A program made the translations under genes and the position numbers. A DNA stretch of 18,108 nt from DASWRT01 sp036403035 (lineage in GTDB: Bacteria > Pseudomonadota > Alphaproteobacteria > ATCC43930 > CGMCC-115725). The notes under the pieces are model-generated. The model searched no databases and had not been told where the DNA came from. It saw only the letters and a list, made by a program, of their open reading frames with translations. Positions 1 to 7,069 of this stretch are shown here, one piece after another. The DNA lies in contig DASWRT010000468.1 in assembly GCA_036403035.1 (NCBI GenBank), positions 1-18,108 on the forward strand. The letters are read 5' to 3'. The first letter of the stretch is position 1, and each line of letters starts with the position of its first letter.

Positions 1-82
<82 letters not shown>

Positions 83-87
83 TACCG

Positions 88-100
88 GGATAGGCTCTTA
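88..100 (+). repeat. Short dispersed repeat core, copy A (contig left end)
   Basis: GGATAGGCTCTTA is the exact reverse complement of 2794-2806 and differs at one base from 18052-18063 over the shared 12 bases. It lies directly beside the poly-C tract at the left edge of the contig. A 13-base match alone could be chance in 18 kb; its position at the contig edge, shared with copy C, is what makes it notable. Confidence 0.4.
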
Positions 101-292
101 GGGAGATGTAGTAGCAGGACCGGCGTTCGCCAGCGCCGCGGGCGCTCACGCCGGCGCGGGCCGGCAGTTTCGATGCCCGGCCGCTCCGCCGCAGAGCATT
201 GCCCGATGTCCTCCGCGACGGAGCGCGGATGCGGTCCGGGTGCGACCGATGCGCATTGCGCGCGTTGGCTCTGGGAGAGGAGGAGGACACCA

Positions 293-649
293 ATGATCGA
301 ATACCCGACCAGCGAAGACAAGGAGGTGCGGACCGCCACCCTCGAATACGTCGTCGCCCTGTATCGCGACCTGACCGCCGAGAACGGCGCGCCGCTGCCA
401 GGCACGCAGAACCAGGTCGCCGACATGATCCTCGCCGATCCGGACCTCTGCGAGTATGTCCGCCGCTGGGCCGCCGGAATCGATTTCGAGCGCGCCCCGG
501 CGCCGCGCCCGCCGATCGACGACGTCTATCGGCGTCTCAGGGCGCGGATGACCGAGGCGATGCGCGCGGAGACGCCGGTTCTCGGCACCGGCAACCAACC
601 CCAGCCCGTAGAACCCGTTTCGTCGCCCGGCGACAGGCGCGGCGGGTAA
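293..649 (+). CDS. Hypothetical protein, 118 aa
   Basis: I do not recognise this protein. The ATG at 293 is preceded by a strong AGGAGG at 281-286 with six bases of spacing, so it is preferred over the longer reading that opens at 173. The N-terminal two thirds (about residues 1-85) are acidic and probably helical, with no membrane segment or signal peptide, suggesting a soluble cytoplasmic protein. The last 25 residues are rich in Pro, Gly and Arg and look disordered. There is no catalytic motif I can name. It stands alone: the next gene starts about 150 bases downstream, after a strong hairpin at 676-695, so it is probably a single-gene transcript and not part of the dgc operon. Confidence 0.7.
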   Translation: MIEYPTSEDKEVRTATLEYVVALYRDLTAENGAPLPGTQNQVADMILADPDLCEYVRRWAAGIDFERAPAPRPPIDDVYRRLRARMTEAMRAETPVLGTGNQPQPVEPVSSPGDRRGG

Positions 650-675
650 TCCGCCGCAGCAGCGCGCCGGTCCGG

Positions 676-695
676 CGGCCGGCTTTCGCCGGCCG
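676..695. terminator. GC-rich hairpin, possible terminator without T-tract
   Basis: An 8-bp perfect stem (676-683 with 688-695) closes a TTTC tetraloop, 27 bases after the stop of the 118-aa gene. There is no T-run on either side, so it is not a canonical intrinsic terminator. It could stall transcription or protect the 3' end of the mRNA. Confidence 0.35.
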
Positions 696-797
696 GCGCG
701 ATCCGGCGTGCCCGCGCCGCCGATGTTTGCGCTATCATCCGTGGAGATCCGCGCGCCCCATGCGCGGCATGACAGATGCTCCGCACAGGTGACCCTC

Positions 798-1793
798 GTG
801 AAGATCGACGCGCCTTATCTCCTGTTTCTCGGCGACGCGCCGGATCAGCTCGCCGCGAAGACCGCCGCCGGCATCGCGTACTGGCGACCGGAATGGTGCC
901 TCGGGCAGTTCCGGCTGCCCGGCTGCAAGGCGGATCTCAAGCTTCCCGACATGACGATCGAGGCCGCCGCCGATAAGGGCGTCCGTACGGTGATCGTCGG
1001 CGTCGCGAACCGCGGCGGCGTGATCGGCGCGGAGTGGATCGCGCCGCTCAAGCGCGCGATCGAGCTGGGCATGGATCTCGCGAGCGGCCTGCACAGCCGG
1101 CTCTCCGACGTGCCGGAGCTGCGCGAGGCGGCGGAGCGGCACGGGCGGCGGCTCTTCGACGTGCGCCATCCGACGCGCGAGTTCGACGTCGGGAGCGGCA
1201 AGCTCCGCACCGGCAAGCGCCTGCTCGCGGTCGGCACCGACTGCTCGGTCGGCAAGATGTACACGACGCTCGCGCTGGAACGAGAGATGCGCCGCCGCGG
1301 CTGGAAGGCCGACTTCCGCGCCACCGGCCAGACCGGCATCTTCATCGCCGGGTCAGGCGTCTCGATCGATGCGGTGGTCGCCGACTTCATCTCCGGCGCG
1401 GTCGAGTACCTGTCGCCGGCGAACGACCCCGACCATTGGGATCTCGTCGAAGGCCAGGGCTCGCTGTTCCACCCGTCCTTCGCCGGCGTGAGCCTCGGCC
1501 TGCTGCACGGCGCCCAGGCCGAGGCGCTGGTCCTCTGTCACGAGCCGACGCGGAAGCACATACGCGGCCTGCCGCACTACAACGTGCCGAGCCTGCGCGA
1601 GTGCCTCGACGCCAACGTCGCGGCGGCGCGGCTGACCTGTCCGGCGTCGCGCGTCGTCGCGATCGCGATGAACACGCAGGACCTCGACGCTTCGGCCGCG
1701 AACAGCCTGCTGAGGCAGACCGAGGACGCATTCGGGCTGCCGTGCGTTGACCCGGTCCGCACCGGCGTCGCGCCGATCGTCGACCGGCTCTGA
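798..1793 (+). CDS. dgcN: D-glutamate N-acetyltransferase DgcN (DUF1611 family)
   Basis: The family to which this belongs (DUF1611) contains DgcN, which acetylates D-glutamate to N-acetyl-D-glutamate; the product is then racemised by DgcA. The 331-aa protein shows the family opening YLLFLGDAP at residues 6-14. A P-loop-like GTDCSVGK sits at 146-153, followed by the conserved stretch around ATGQTGIFIAG. Length is typical. The GTG at 798 is chosen because AGGTGA at 788-793 sits just upstream and the translated N-terminus then matches the family; an in-frame GTG at 789 is possible. dgcA begins 19 bases after the stop, so the two are surely co-transcribed. That neighbour is what raises the call from DUF1611 to DgcN. 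No transporter or regulator for D-glutamate is adjacent. Confidence 0.85.
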   Translation: MKIDAPYLLFLGDAPDQLAAKTAAGIAYWRPEWCLGQFRLPGCKADLKLPDMTIEAAADKGVRTVIVGVANRGGVIGAEWIAPLKRAIELGMDLASGLHSRLSDVPELREAAERHGRRLFDVRHPTREFDVGSGKLRTGKRLLAVGTDCSVGKMYTTLALEREMRRRGWKADFRATGQTGIFIAGSGVSIDAVVADFISGAVEYLSPANDPDHWDLVEGQGSLFHPSFAGVSLGLLHGAQAEALVLCHEPTRKHIRGLPHYNVPSLRECLDANVAAARLTCPASRVVAIAMNTQDLDASAANSLLRQTEDAFGLPCVDPVRTGVAPIVDRL

Positions 1794-1812
1794 CGCGGGG
1801 AGGGGGTCGCCG

Positions 1813-2796
1813 ATGCGCCGCCTGACCGTCCGTGCCGAGCGGTGGAAGCTTGCGCGGCCCTTCGCGATTTCGCGCGGCACCAAGACCGAAGCCGAGGTGG
1901 TCGTCGTCGAGATCGCCGACGGCGCCGCCCGCGGTCGCGGCGAGAGCGTGCCGTACCCGCGCTACGGCGAGAGCGTCGAAGGCGTGATCGCCGAGATCGA
2001 GGCGGTCGCCGGCCGCATCGCCGAGGGGCTCGGCCGTGAGGCTCTGCTCGCGGCGATGCTGGCCGGCGCGGCCCGGAACGCGGTCGATGCCGCCTTGTGG
2101 GATCTCGAAGCCAAGCAGACGGGCCGGAGCGTCTGGGAGATCGCCGGGCTTTCCGCGCCGCCGGCTGCGGTGACGACCGCTTTCACGATCGGCCTCGACA
2201 CGCCGGAGGCGATGGGCGAGGCGGCGCGGCGCGAGGCGCACCGGCCGCTGCTGAAGCTGAAGGTGACGGGCGAGGGCGACGTCGACCGGGTGCGCGCGGT
2301 GCGTGCCGGGGCGCCGGGCGCCCGGATCATCGTCGATGCCAACGAAGGCTGGACGGCCGATCACCTCGCGGATTACGGCCCGGCGCTCGCCGGACTGGGC
2401 GTCGCGCTGATCGAGCAGCCGCTGCCGGCCGGCAAGGACGAGGCGCTGCGCGGCATCCCGCATCCGGTGCCGCTCTGCGCCGACGAATCCTGCCACCTCG
2501 CCGCCGACCTCGACGCGCTCGTCGGCAAGTACGAGTTCGTCAACGTCAAGCTCGACAAGACCGGAGGCCTCACCGAGGCGCTGCGCCTTGTCGCGGCGGC
2601 GCGTGCAAAGGGGCTGCGCGTGATGGTCGGCTGCATGGTCGGCACGTCGCTGGCGATGGCGCCGGCGCTCCTCCCGGCCCAGGATGCCGAGATCGTCGAT
2701 CTCGACGGTCCGCTGCTCCTCGCCGCCGACCGCCAGCCCGGCCTCCGCATCCACGGCAGCCTCATCTATCCGCCCCAGCCGGCGCTCTGGGGGTAA
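1813..2796 (+). CDS. dgcA: N-acetyl-D-glutamate racemase DgcA (enolase superfamily, dipeptide-epimerase-like)
   Basis: This 327-aa enolase-superfamily enzyme carries every expected active-site element. The first catalytic pair is KLK at 148-150. Metal ligands are D175 in VDAN, E201 in EQP and D224 in ADES. The second catalytic lysine is within KLDK at 246-249, and the C-terminal GCMVGTS loop is at 273-279. By sequence alone it would be called a dipeptide epimerase (Ala-Glu epimerase type). Being directly behind a DUF1611 gene points to the DgcA role: converting N-acetyl-D-Glu to N-acetyl-L-Glu, which can enter the arginine pathway. The ATG at 1813 follows a GGGGAGGGGG ribosome-binding region. 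The gene ends 23 bases from the convergent kinase gene. Muropeptide (L-Ala-D/L-Glu) epimerase activity remains the main alternative. Confidence 0.85.
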   Translation: MRRLTVRAERWKLARPFAISRGTKTEAEVVVVEIADGAARGRGESVPYPRYGESVEGVIAEIEAVAGRIAEGLGREALLAAMLAGAARNAVDAALWDLEAKQTGRSVWEIAGLSAPPAAVTTAFTIGLDTPEAMGEAARREAHRPLLKLKVTGEGDVDRVRAVRAGAPGARIIVDANEGWTADHLADYGPALAGLGVALIEQPLPAGKDEALRGIPHPVPLCADESCHLAADLDALVGKYEFVNVKLDKTGGLTEALRLVAAARAKGLRVMVGCMVGTSLAMAPALLPAQDAEIVDLDGPLLLAADRQPGLRIHGSLIYPPQPALWG

Positions 2797-2821
2797 GAGC
2801 CTATCCGGCGCCGGGTGTCTC
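2794..2821. repeat. Short dispersed repeat, copy B, between convergent genes
   Basis: The dgcA stop and the gap to the kinase gene contain TAAGAGCCTATCC (2794-2806), the reverse complement of copy A, and GCCGGGTGTCTC (2810-2821), identical to 18064-18075. Two 12-mers shared with one 28-base locus near the contig end are unlikely by chance even in GC-rich DNA. A CCGGCGCCGG palindrome (2806-2815) also lies here and could help end both convergent transcripts. Confidence 0.4.
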
Positions 2822-4823
2822 AGCTCGGCATACGATGGGCCCGTTCGTCCAGCGCGTGCCGAACGGCGCGGTTGAGCGCAGCCATGTGGTAAGGCTTTTT
2901 CAAAATTGGAAAGCCCTCCGAGGAGGCATCGCGCGCGGCGCTGCTGTATCCCGTCGTGAGCAGGACCGGCAGTCCTGGGTAAAGACCCCGGAGCGTTCGC
3001 GCGAGCTCGATGCCGTTCATGCCGCCCGGCATGACCAGATCGGTGATCACGAGGTCGAATTTCTCGCCTTCCCGGAGCTTGTCGAGCGCCGGGTGCGGCC
3101 CCTCGACGCGCTCGCAGCGGTATCCCAGCTGTTGGAGCAACGCCGCCGTGACCTCGGCCACCTCGTCGTTGTCCTCGACCAACAGCACCATCCCGAGTCC
3201 GCGCTGCGGCGCCTGTAAGGCCGCTTCGACGCTTTCGGGGACCAGCGATTTTGTCGAACGCGGCAGGTACAGCGTCACCGTCGTGCCCATGCCCGGCCGG
3301 CTGCGGACGGTCGCGGTGCCGTCCGATTGCCGGGCGAAGCCGTAGACCTGGGAAAGACCGAGGCCGGTACCTTGGCCGACTTCTTTCGTCGTGAAAAAGG
3401 GCTCGAAGACCCGCTGGACGATATCCTCCGGTATCCCGGTGCCGGTATCGGTGACGGCGATGCTGACGAACTCCCCGGTCAGGTCGCCGGCATTCTCGTC
3501 TTCGCCGTGCAGCGTGACGTTCCGGCCGGATATCGAAAAGGTGCCGCCCTTCGGCATGGCGTCGCGGGCATTGGCGGCAAGGTTTATCAAGGCGAGTTCG
3601 AGTTCGCCGGGATCGACTTCGACGGGCCATAGGTCGGGCGCCACGTCGACGCGGATCTCTATGTCGCCGCGCAAGGAATGCCGGAGCAGGTCCGCCAGTT
3701 TCGGGATGCGATGATTGAGGTCGACGATCTTGGGCTGAAGCGCCTGACGGCGCGAGAAGGAGAGCAACTTCTTTGTCAGGTCCTCGCCGCTGCGCACCGC
3801 CCGTTCGATCGCCTCGATCCGGCGGTCCGCGCCGGCGGGCATCGCCTTCTGCCGAAGCAACTCCAGGTTGCCGTTGATGACCATCAGCAGGTTGTTGAAA
3901 TCGTGCGCGACCCCGCCGGTCAGTTCCCCGAGAGCCTCCATTTTCTGCGCCTGCCGGAGCGCCTCCTCCGCACGTTGCCGCTCCTGCGCCTCACGCCGCA
4001 GGGCCTCCTCGGCTTGCTTGCGCGCCGTGATGTCCCTCACGACGCCGAGAGCGCGGACGATGTTCCCCTGGCCGTCCCGTTCGAGGCGGCCGGTTACGAC
4101 GACGTCCAGGACGTCGCCCGACTTCTTGACGAATTGGCGCTCTGACGAGACCTCGCCGTCGCGCAGGAGCGTCGGCCAGACCTCCTTGATCAGCCCTTTC
4201 GCCGAACGAGGGGTATGGAAGTCGGCCACGGGGCGCCCGATGACCTCCTCGCGCGCGTAGCCGAGGAGCTTCAGCCATTCGTCGCTGACCTCGACCAGGC
4301 GCCCGTCGGGCGAAATGGATTGAAGTGCGACGGGCGTCTTGTTGTAGAGCGTCCGATACCGCTCCTCGCTCTCGCGCGAGACGGCAAGCGCCCGGTTCCG
4401 CTCTCGCACCTGCTCGTGCAACTCGTCGTTCAGACGACGCAACATCGACGGCGATGGTAAAGCAATAGCCCGCGGCACGAGCGGCCAGAGCATGATTGCC
4501 GTGGCGACGGAGATGATCGCCGTCGCCATCTTCAGGAGACCCTGCGCCGTGTAGTCCGGATGCCACAGCGTCCAGACCTCGACCCAGTGAGTCGTGCCGC
4601 AGGCCACGATGAATGCGCCAAACATCCAGAAAACCCAGCCGAACGCGACGTCCGGCCGTTTCCAGACGAAGTACGCCAGGGCCAGAGGGATCGAGTAGTA
4701 GGCAAGCCCGATGGCGCTGTCCGAGAGGATGTGAAGCCAGATCAGTTCCGGTCGCCATAGCAGGCACAAGCCGTGCGGGCTGAGATCGGCTTCGCTGAAC
4801 AGCCGGAACAGGCTCTCGAACAT
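2820..4823 (-). CDS. Hybrid histidine kinase with ethylene-receptor-like membrane sensor
   Basis: This 667-aa protein has about three membrane helices in residues 25-125 that match the ethylene-binding domain of plant ETR1. D35, Y42, I45, P46, C75 and H79 fall at exactly the ETR1 spacing (D25, Y32, I35, P36, C65, H69), including the CGTTH copper-ligand motif. A PAS domain follows (about 156-265), then a coiled coil (267-297) and HisKA with H307 in VAHDFNN. HATPase motifs are N418, DTGTGIP at 459-465 and GQGTGLGL near 484-491. A C-terminal receiver has phospho-acceptor D595 and K643. It should sense a membrane-soluble ligand, autophosphorylate and pass phosphate to its own receiver. The ATG at 4823 is chosen because GGGAG sits five bases upstream; an ATG at 4835 and a TTG at 4856 are poorer. 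No separate output regulator is adjacent. Confidence 0.9.
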   Translation of the reverse strand: MFESLFRLFSEADLSPHGLCLLWRPELIWLHILSDSAIGLAYYSIPLALAYFVWKRPDVAFGWVFWMFGAFIVACGTTHWVEVWTLWHPDYTAQGLLKMATAIISVATAIMLWPLVPRAIALPSPSMLRRLNDELHEQVRERNRALAVSRESEERYRTLYNKTPVALQSISPDGRLVEVSDEWLKLLGYAREEVIGRPVADFHTPRSAKGLIKEVWPTLLRDGEVSSERQFVKKSGDVLDVVVTGRLERDGQGNIVRALGVVRDITARKQAEEALRREAQERQRAEEALRQAQKMEALGELTGGVAHDFNNLLMVINGNLELLRQKAMPAGADRRIEAIERAVRSGEDLTKKLLSFSRRQALQPKIVDLNHRIPKLADLLRHSLRGDIEIRVDVAPDLWPVEVDPGELELALINLAANARDAMPKGGTFSISGRNVTLHGEDENAGDLTGEFVSIAVTDTGTGIPEDIVQRVFEPFFTTKEVGQGTGLGLSQVYGFARQSDGTATVRSRPGMGTTVTLYLPRSTKSLVPESVEAALQAPQRGLGMVLLVEDNDEVAEVTAALLQQLGYRCERVEGPHPALDKLREGEKFDLVITDLVMPGGMNGIELARTLRGLYPGLPVLLTTGYSSAARDASSEGFPILKKPYHMAALNRAVRHALDERAHRMPS

Positions 4824-5082
4824 TTTGTCTCCCATCGCTCCTCGGGCGCTCCTCAAGGGGCGCGTGAGCGCTTCTCAATTATCCGATGATTTATCAAGCC
4901 GCCAGTTGCGCGATCGTTGCGCGACACGCGCTGCGTTGCGCGACGGGGACGGACAGCGGCTCGGATTCGAGACAAGCCGACGCCCTCCCGCGCATGGGGT
5001 TCAACAGTCCACAATAGCGGTCATTCCCGAGGGCCGGTACACGGATCGGGACGCAGGAGCGCGCGAGATTTTTACATTGGTT

Positions 5083-5117
5083 ATTCCGGCCGTCGATCTG
5101 TGTGGGGTGGCCGGAAT
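5083..5117. promoter_or_regulatory. Perfect 9-bp inverted repeat with 17-bp spacer
   Basis: ATTCCGGCC at 5083-5091 is the exact reverse complement of GGCCGGAAT at 5109-5117. The spacer is 17 bases. Lying in the gap between divergent genes, it could be an operator for a dimeric regulator or an RNA hairpin. Function is not shown. Confidence 0.35.
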
Positions 5118-5155
5118 TTGCCCGGAAGCGGAATGTTGAAGGGATAGGCGTCCAT

Positions 5156-5178
5156 GCGGCACCGCGCTTCGGTGCCGC
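5156..5178. other. Strong 9-bp hairpin
   Basis: GCGGCACCG (5156-5164) and CGGTGCCGC (5170-5178) pair perfectly around a five-base loop. No T-tract follows on either strand. It would sit in the 5' leader of the 67-aa gene if transcription starts upstream of it. Confidence 0.4.
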
Positions 5179-5263
5179 GCGGCTCTCCGTCTGCTTTGTG
5201 CCAAGCAGCGGCCACGTCATCGCGGCCGAGGGGAATCTTTGTTGTGAACGAAGGGAAGATCGG

Positions 5264-5467
5264 ATGATGTCATTGGTGATCGTAGCGTGCCTTGCGGTTT
5301 GGCAATCACACTGCCAAGAAGTGCGGCCGGAAATGCCCGATACGACGCTTATCGGCTGCACGGTGCTGGGCCAGCAGGTCGCCCAGGAATGGCTGGCCGA
5401 TCACCCGAAATGGATGCTTTCGCGCTGGCGCTGCGAATGGAACAAGCCGCGCGAGCGGGCCGCCTGA
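5264..5467 (+). CDS. Small four-cysteine hypothetical protein, 67 aa
   Basis: The ATG at 5264 (or its neighbour at 5267) follows an AAGGGA ribosome-binding sequence about eight bases upstream. The protein opens with a short hydrophobic stretch (residues 2-13) with no preceding positive charge, so export is uncertain. Cysteines are at 9, 17, 32 and 57, and the C-terminal part, with WLADHPKW and RWRC, resembles a widespread family of tiny alphaproteobacterial hypotheticals. I recognise the type but not a function. The gene at 8765 encodes a relative with the same cysteine layout (9, 20, 41, 68). It is probably monocistronic; the next small gene starts 260 bases downstream. Confidence 0.75.
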   Translation: MMSLVIVACLAVWQSHCQEVRPEMPDTTLIGCTVLGQQVAQEWLADHPKWMLSRWRCEWNKPRERAA

Positions 5468-5727
5468 TCGGGTGCCCGGAGAGGCCGCAGCACCCGATGA
5501 AATAATGCGGACCGCGCTTCCTCCGCGGCGCGCGGACAATATACGCCGACGGCCGTTGGGCTCGACCCAGCGGCCGTGGTCAAGCCTGCGTGGCGCCGAT
5601 CCGGGCGGCATCGGCCACCGAGCGAGGCCGACGGCAAAGGGACGTTCCAAAAAGTGCCCGCTGGAGTCATGCCGGCGCGCCTCCGCTCCTATCACATTCA
5701 GTGTTGTGCCCGGGATTGGGGGTGTTT

Positions 5728-5928
5728 ATGCCTGAAGCGAAGGCTATGCAGTATCTGCGTGGAAAGGCTGCCGAATACCGACGCCGCGCTCAGTCGATCG
5801 AACATCCTCAAATGGTGTCCGAACTTCTCTCGATGGCAAGGAGGTTCGAAGCGATGGCCGCCGAAGCCGAGCAGAGAGCTTCACGTGTATACTCTGACCC
5901 GCCAAGGCCATGGCGGCGGCCGAAATGA
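5728..5928 (+). CDS. Small helical hypothetical protein, 66 aa (first of a coupled pair)
   Basis: The ATG at 5728 follows a G-rich GGGGGTG stretch; an internal ATG at 5746 is possible. The protein is almost wholly predicted helix, strongly charged, with core YRRRAQSI, then P28, then MARRFEAMAAEAE at about residues 37-49. No membrane segment or signal is present. This resembles a common class of small alphaproteobacterial hypotheticals of unknown function. Its stop codon overlaps the likely start of the next gene (ATGA at 5925-5928), and the two proteins align along their length, so this is probably a tandem duplication expressed as a unit, perhaps forming a heteromeric helical bundle. That last point is inference. 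Confidence 0.65.
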   Translation: MPEAKAMQYLRGKAAEYRRRAQSIEHPQMVSELLSMARRFEAMAAEAEQRASRVYSDPPRPWRRPK

Positions 5929-6110
5929 GGGCCAACGCCGCCCTTTGCCGCGCATTCGCTCAAACTCCCGGAAATCCGGAGTTGCGCAAGGCAGTCCTCG
6001 AACTCGGTGCCGCGTTCGAGGACTTGGCCGCCGAGATCGACGCCGATTGCTCGCTGGTCGAGATGGCGGATGCATGGTCGTGCCCGCACCGGAGAAGGTC
6101 CTCGCCGTAG
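5925..6110 (+). CDS. Small helical hypothetical protein, 61 aa (second of a coupled pair)
   Basis: The ATG at 5925 overlaps the preceding stop as ATGA, which suggests translational coupling and compensates for the weak ribosome-binding site. An in-frame ATG at 5910 is possible but poorly placed. The core CRAFAQ, then NPELRK, then FEDLAAEID aligns with the YRRRAQ, HPQMVS and FEAMAAEAE of the preceding protein, so the two look like diverged paralogues. The last ten residues are Arg/Pro rich and unlike the core. No known function. The gene is followed by two hairpins before the convergent methyltransferase gene. Confidence 0.5.
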   Translation: MRANAALCRAFAQTPGNPELRKAVLELGAAFEDLAAEIDADCSLVEMADAWSCPHRRRSSP

Positions 6111-6133
6111 AATGCAAAGCTGCGGTGACCTCC

Positions 6134-6160
6134 GGAGCATCGCCGCCACCAGGATGCTCC
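6134..6160. other. 8-bp hairpin between convergent genes
   Basis: GGAGCATC (6134-6141) pairs with GATGCTCC (6153-6160) around an 11-base loop. There is no T-run. Being between convergent genes it may serve as a weak bidirectional terminator. Confidence 0.3.
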
Positions 6161-6185
6161 ATGGAGGCGGACGGACGCCGGTCAT

Positions 6186-6209
6186 CGGGCGGGGTGCAAT
6201 ACCCGCCCG
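6186..6209. other. 8-bp GC hairpin between convergent genes
   Basis: CGGGCGGG (6186-6193) pairs with CCCGCCCG (6202-6209) around an 8-base loop. Together with the hairpin at 6134-6160 it forms a double-hairpin region just beyond the end of the methyltransferase gene. No T-tract. Confidence 0.3.
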
Positions 6210-6260
6210 GGTAGCAATGTCGCTTGCAACGGCGCCGCCCCCACAACGGTGGATTCGGTC

Positions 6261-6971
6261 TCACCCGCGCTTCCGCAGCAGGTTGACCCGGATCGGCTGG
6301 TCGAAGCGGAAGCCGTCCTCGGCCTTCTCGGCGAGCCTGACGAAGCTGGCTTCCAGCTCGGCGCGGTGGGCGTCGAGCGTCGCCTTCCGGCTCGGGGCGG
6401 CGGCGAGCATCGACTTTTCCCAGGCGGCGAAGTCGGTGAATTTGAGGGGCTGGCGATACATCACCTCGCGCTCGCCGACCATCATGACCCCGATCGCGTC
6501 GAGGACCATGGCGTAGGCATGGCTGCGGACCGCGGTCTCGTCCTCGACGGGCTTGCCCAACTCGAAATAGCTGCCGGTGGCGAGCGGCTCGACGACGTAG
6601 AGCGCGCCGCCGGGCACGAGCACGCGCGCCGCCTCGTCGAGCGCCTTGTGCTGCCGGGCCGTCGGAACGTGGTGCAGGCTGTTCAGGAACACGACGATGT
6701 CGGCGCTCGCCTCGGGCAGCGGCAGATCCTCGGCGCGGCCTTCGAGGTAGGTCTCGTCATTGACCGGCGGCGCGGCGCGGGCTGCCGCGAGCGCTGTCGG
6801 TTCGGTCTCGACGCCGACGACGCGCGCACCCTCGCGGGTCAGCGCCCGGGCGAGCGCGCCGTCGCCGCAGCCGACATCGACGATGCGGCTGCCCGGAAGC
6901 ACCAGAAGCTCGTTCATCACCTCCATGTGCCGGCGGCGGGGCAGGGCGGCGAGATCGTCGTCAGCTTCCAT
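6261..6971 (-). CDS. Class I SAM-dependent methyltransferase, 236 aa
   Basis: The Rossmann-fold SAM site is clear: motif I VDVGCGDG at residues 31-38, acidic E55 at the end of strand 2, the strand-3 region RAEDLPLP at 79-86, the strand-4 stretch LNSLHHVP at 96-103, and the VLVPGGALYVVEP turn at 117-129. This is the Methyltransf_11/UbiE-like arrangement, a soluble cytoplasmic enzyme. The C-terminal 80 residues that would decide substrate are not recognisable to me, so no substrate is given. The ATG at 6971 has AGGAGA eight bases upstream. It is divergent from the CoA-transferase gene across a 98-bp gap that holds a nested inverted repeat. Confidence 0.85.
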   Translation of the reverse strand: MEADDDLAALPRRRHMEVMNELLVLPGSRIVDVGCGDGALARALTREGARVVGVETEPTALAAARAAPPVNDETYLEGRAEDLPLPEASADIVVFLNSLHHVPTARQHKALDEAARVLVPGGALYVVEPLATGSYFELGKPVEDETAVRSHAYAMVLDAIGVMMVGEREVMYRQPLKFTDFAAWEKSMLAAAPSRKATLDAHRAELEASFVRLAEKAEDGFRFDQPIRVNLLRKRG

Positions 6972-7004
6972 CGCTGAGTCTCCTGTTCGGACATGCCACC
7001 ATAG

Positions 7005-7053
7005 CGCGGTTGCCGCGGGCCGGCGATCTTCCCTAATGTCCGGCCGAACCGCG
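7005..7053. promoter_or_regulatory. Nested inverted repeat in a divergent promoter region
   Basis: Outer arms CGCGGTT (7005-7011) and AACCGCG (7047-7053) enclose inner arms GGCCGG (7018-7023) and CCGGCC (7040-7045). A possible plus-strand promoter, TTGCCG (7010-7015) with CCTAAT (7032-7037) at 16-bp spacing, lies inside it. A regulator bound here could control the methyltransferase and CoA-transferase genes together. The arms are GC-rich, so chance pairing is possible. Confidence 0.35.
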
Positions 7054-7069
7054 AAGAAGGGGATGGGCC

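Larger units (their letters stand above)
4824..5263. other. 440-bp stretch without a convincing gene
   Basis: This lies between the start of the kinase gene and the 67-aa gene. Open frames here have no ribosome-binding site and no recognisable protein character. It holds a 9-bp inverted repeat at 5083-5117 and a 9-bp hairpin at 5156-5178, listed separately. The kinase promoter must lie in it, but I cannot point to a convincing -35/-10 pair. Confidence 0.6.

Noticed and set aside
1387..3630. Very long minus-strand open frame (747 codons) across dgcN, dgcA and the end of the kinase gene
   Set aside because: It is a GC-rich shadow: Arg/Pro-rich, no domains, antisense to two genes with complete active-site motifs, and out of frame with the kinase whose receiver it overlaps.
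4824..4856. Extended kinase N-terminus from ATG 4835 or TTG 4856
   Set aside because: The spacing of ribosome-binding sequences is poor for both (two or about thirteen bases), whereas GGGAG is five bases before ATG 4823.
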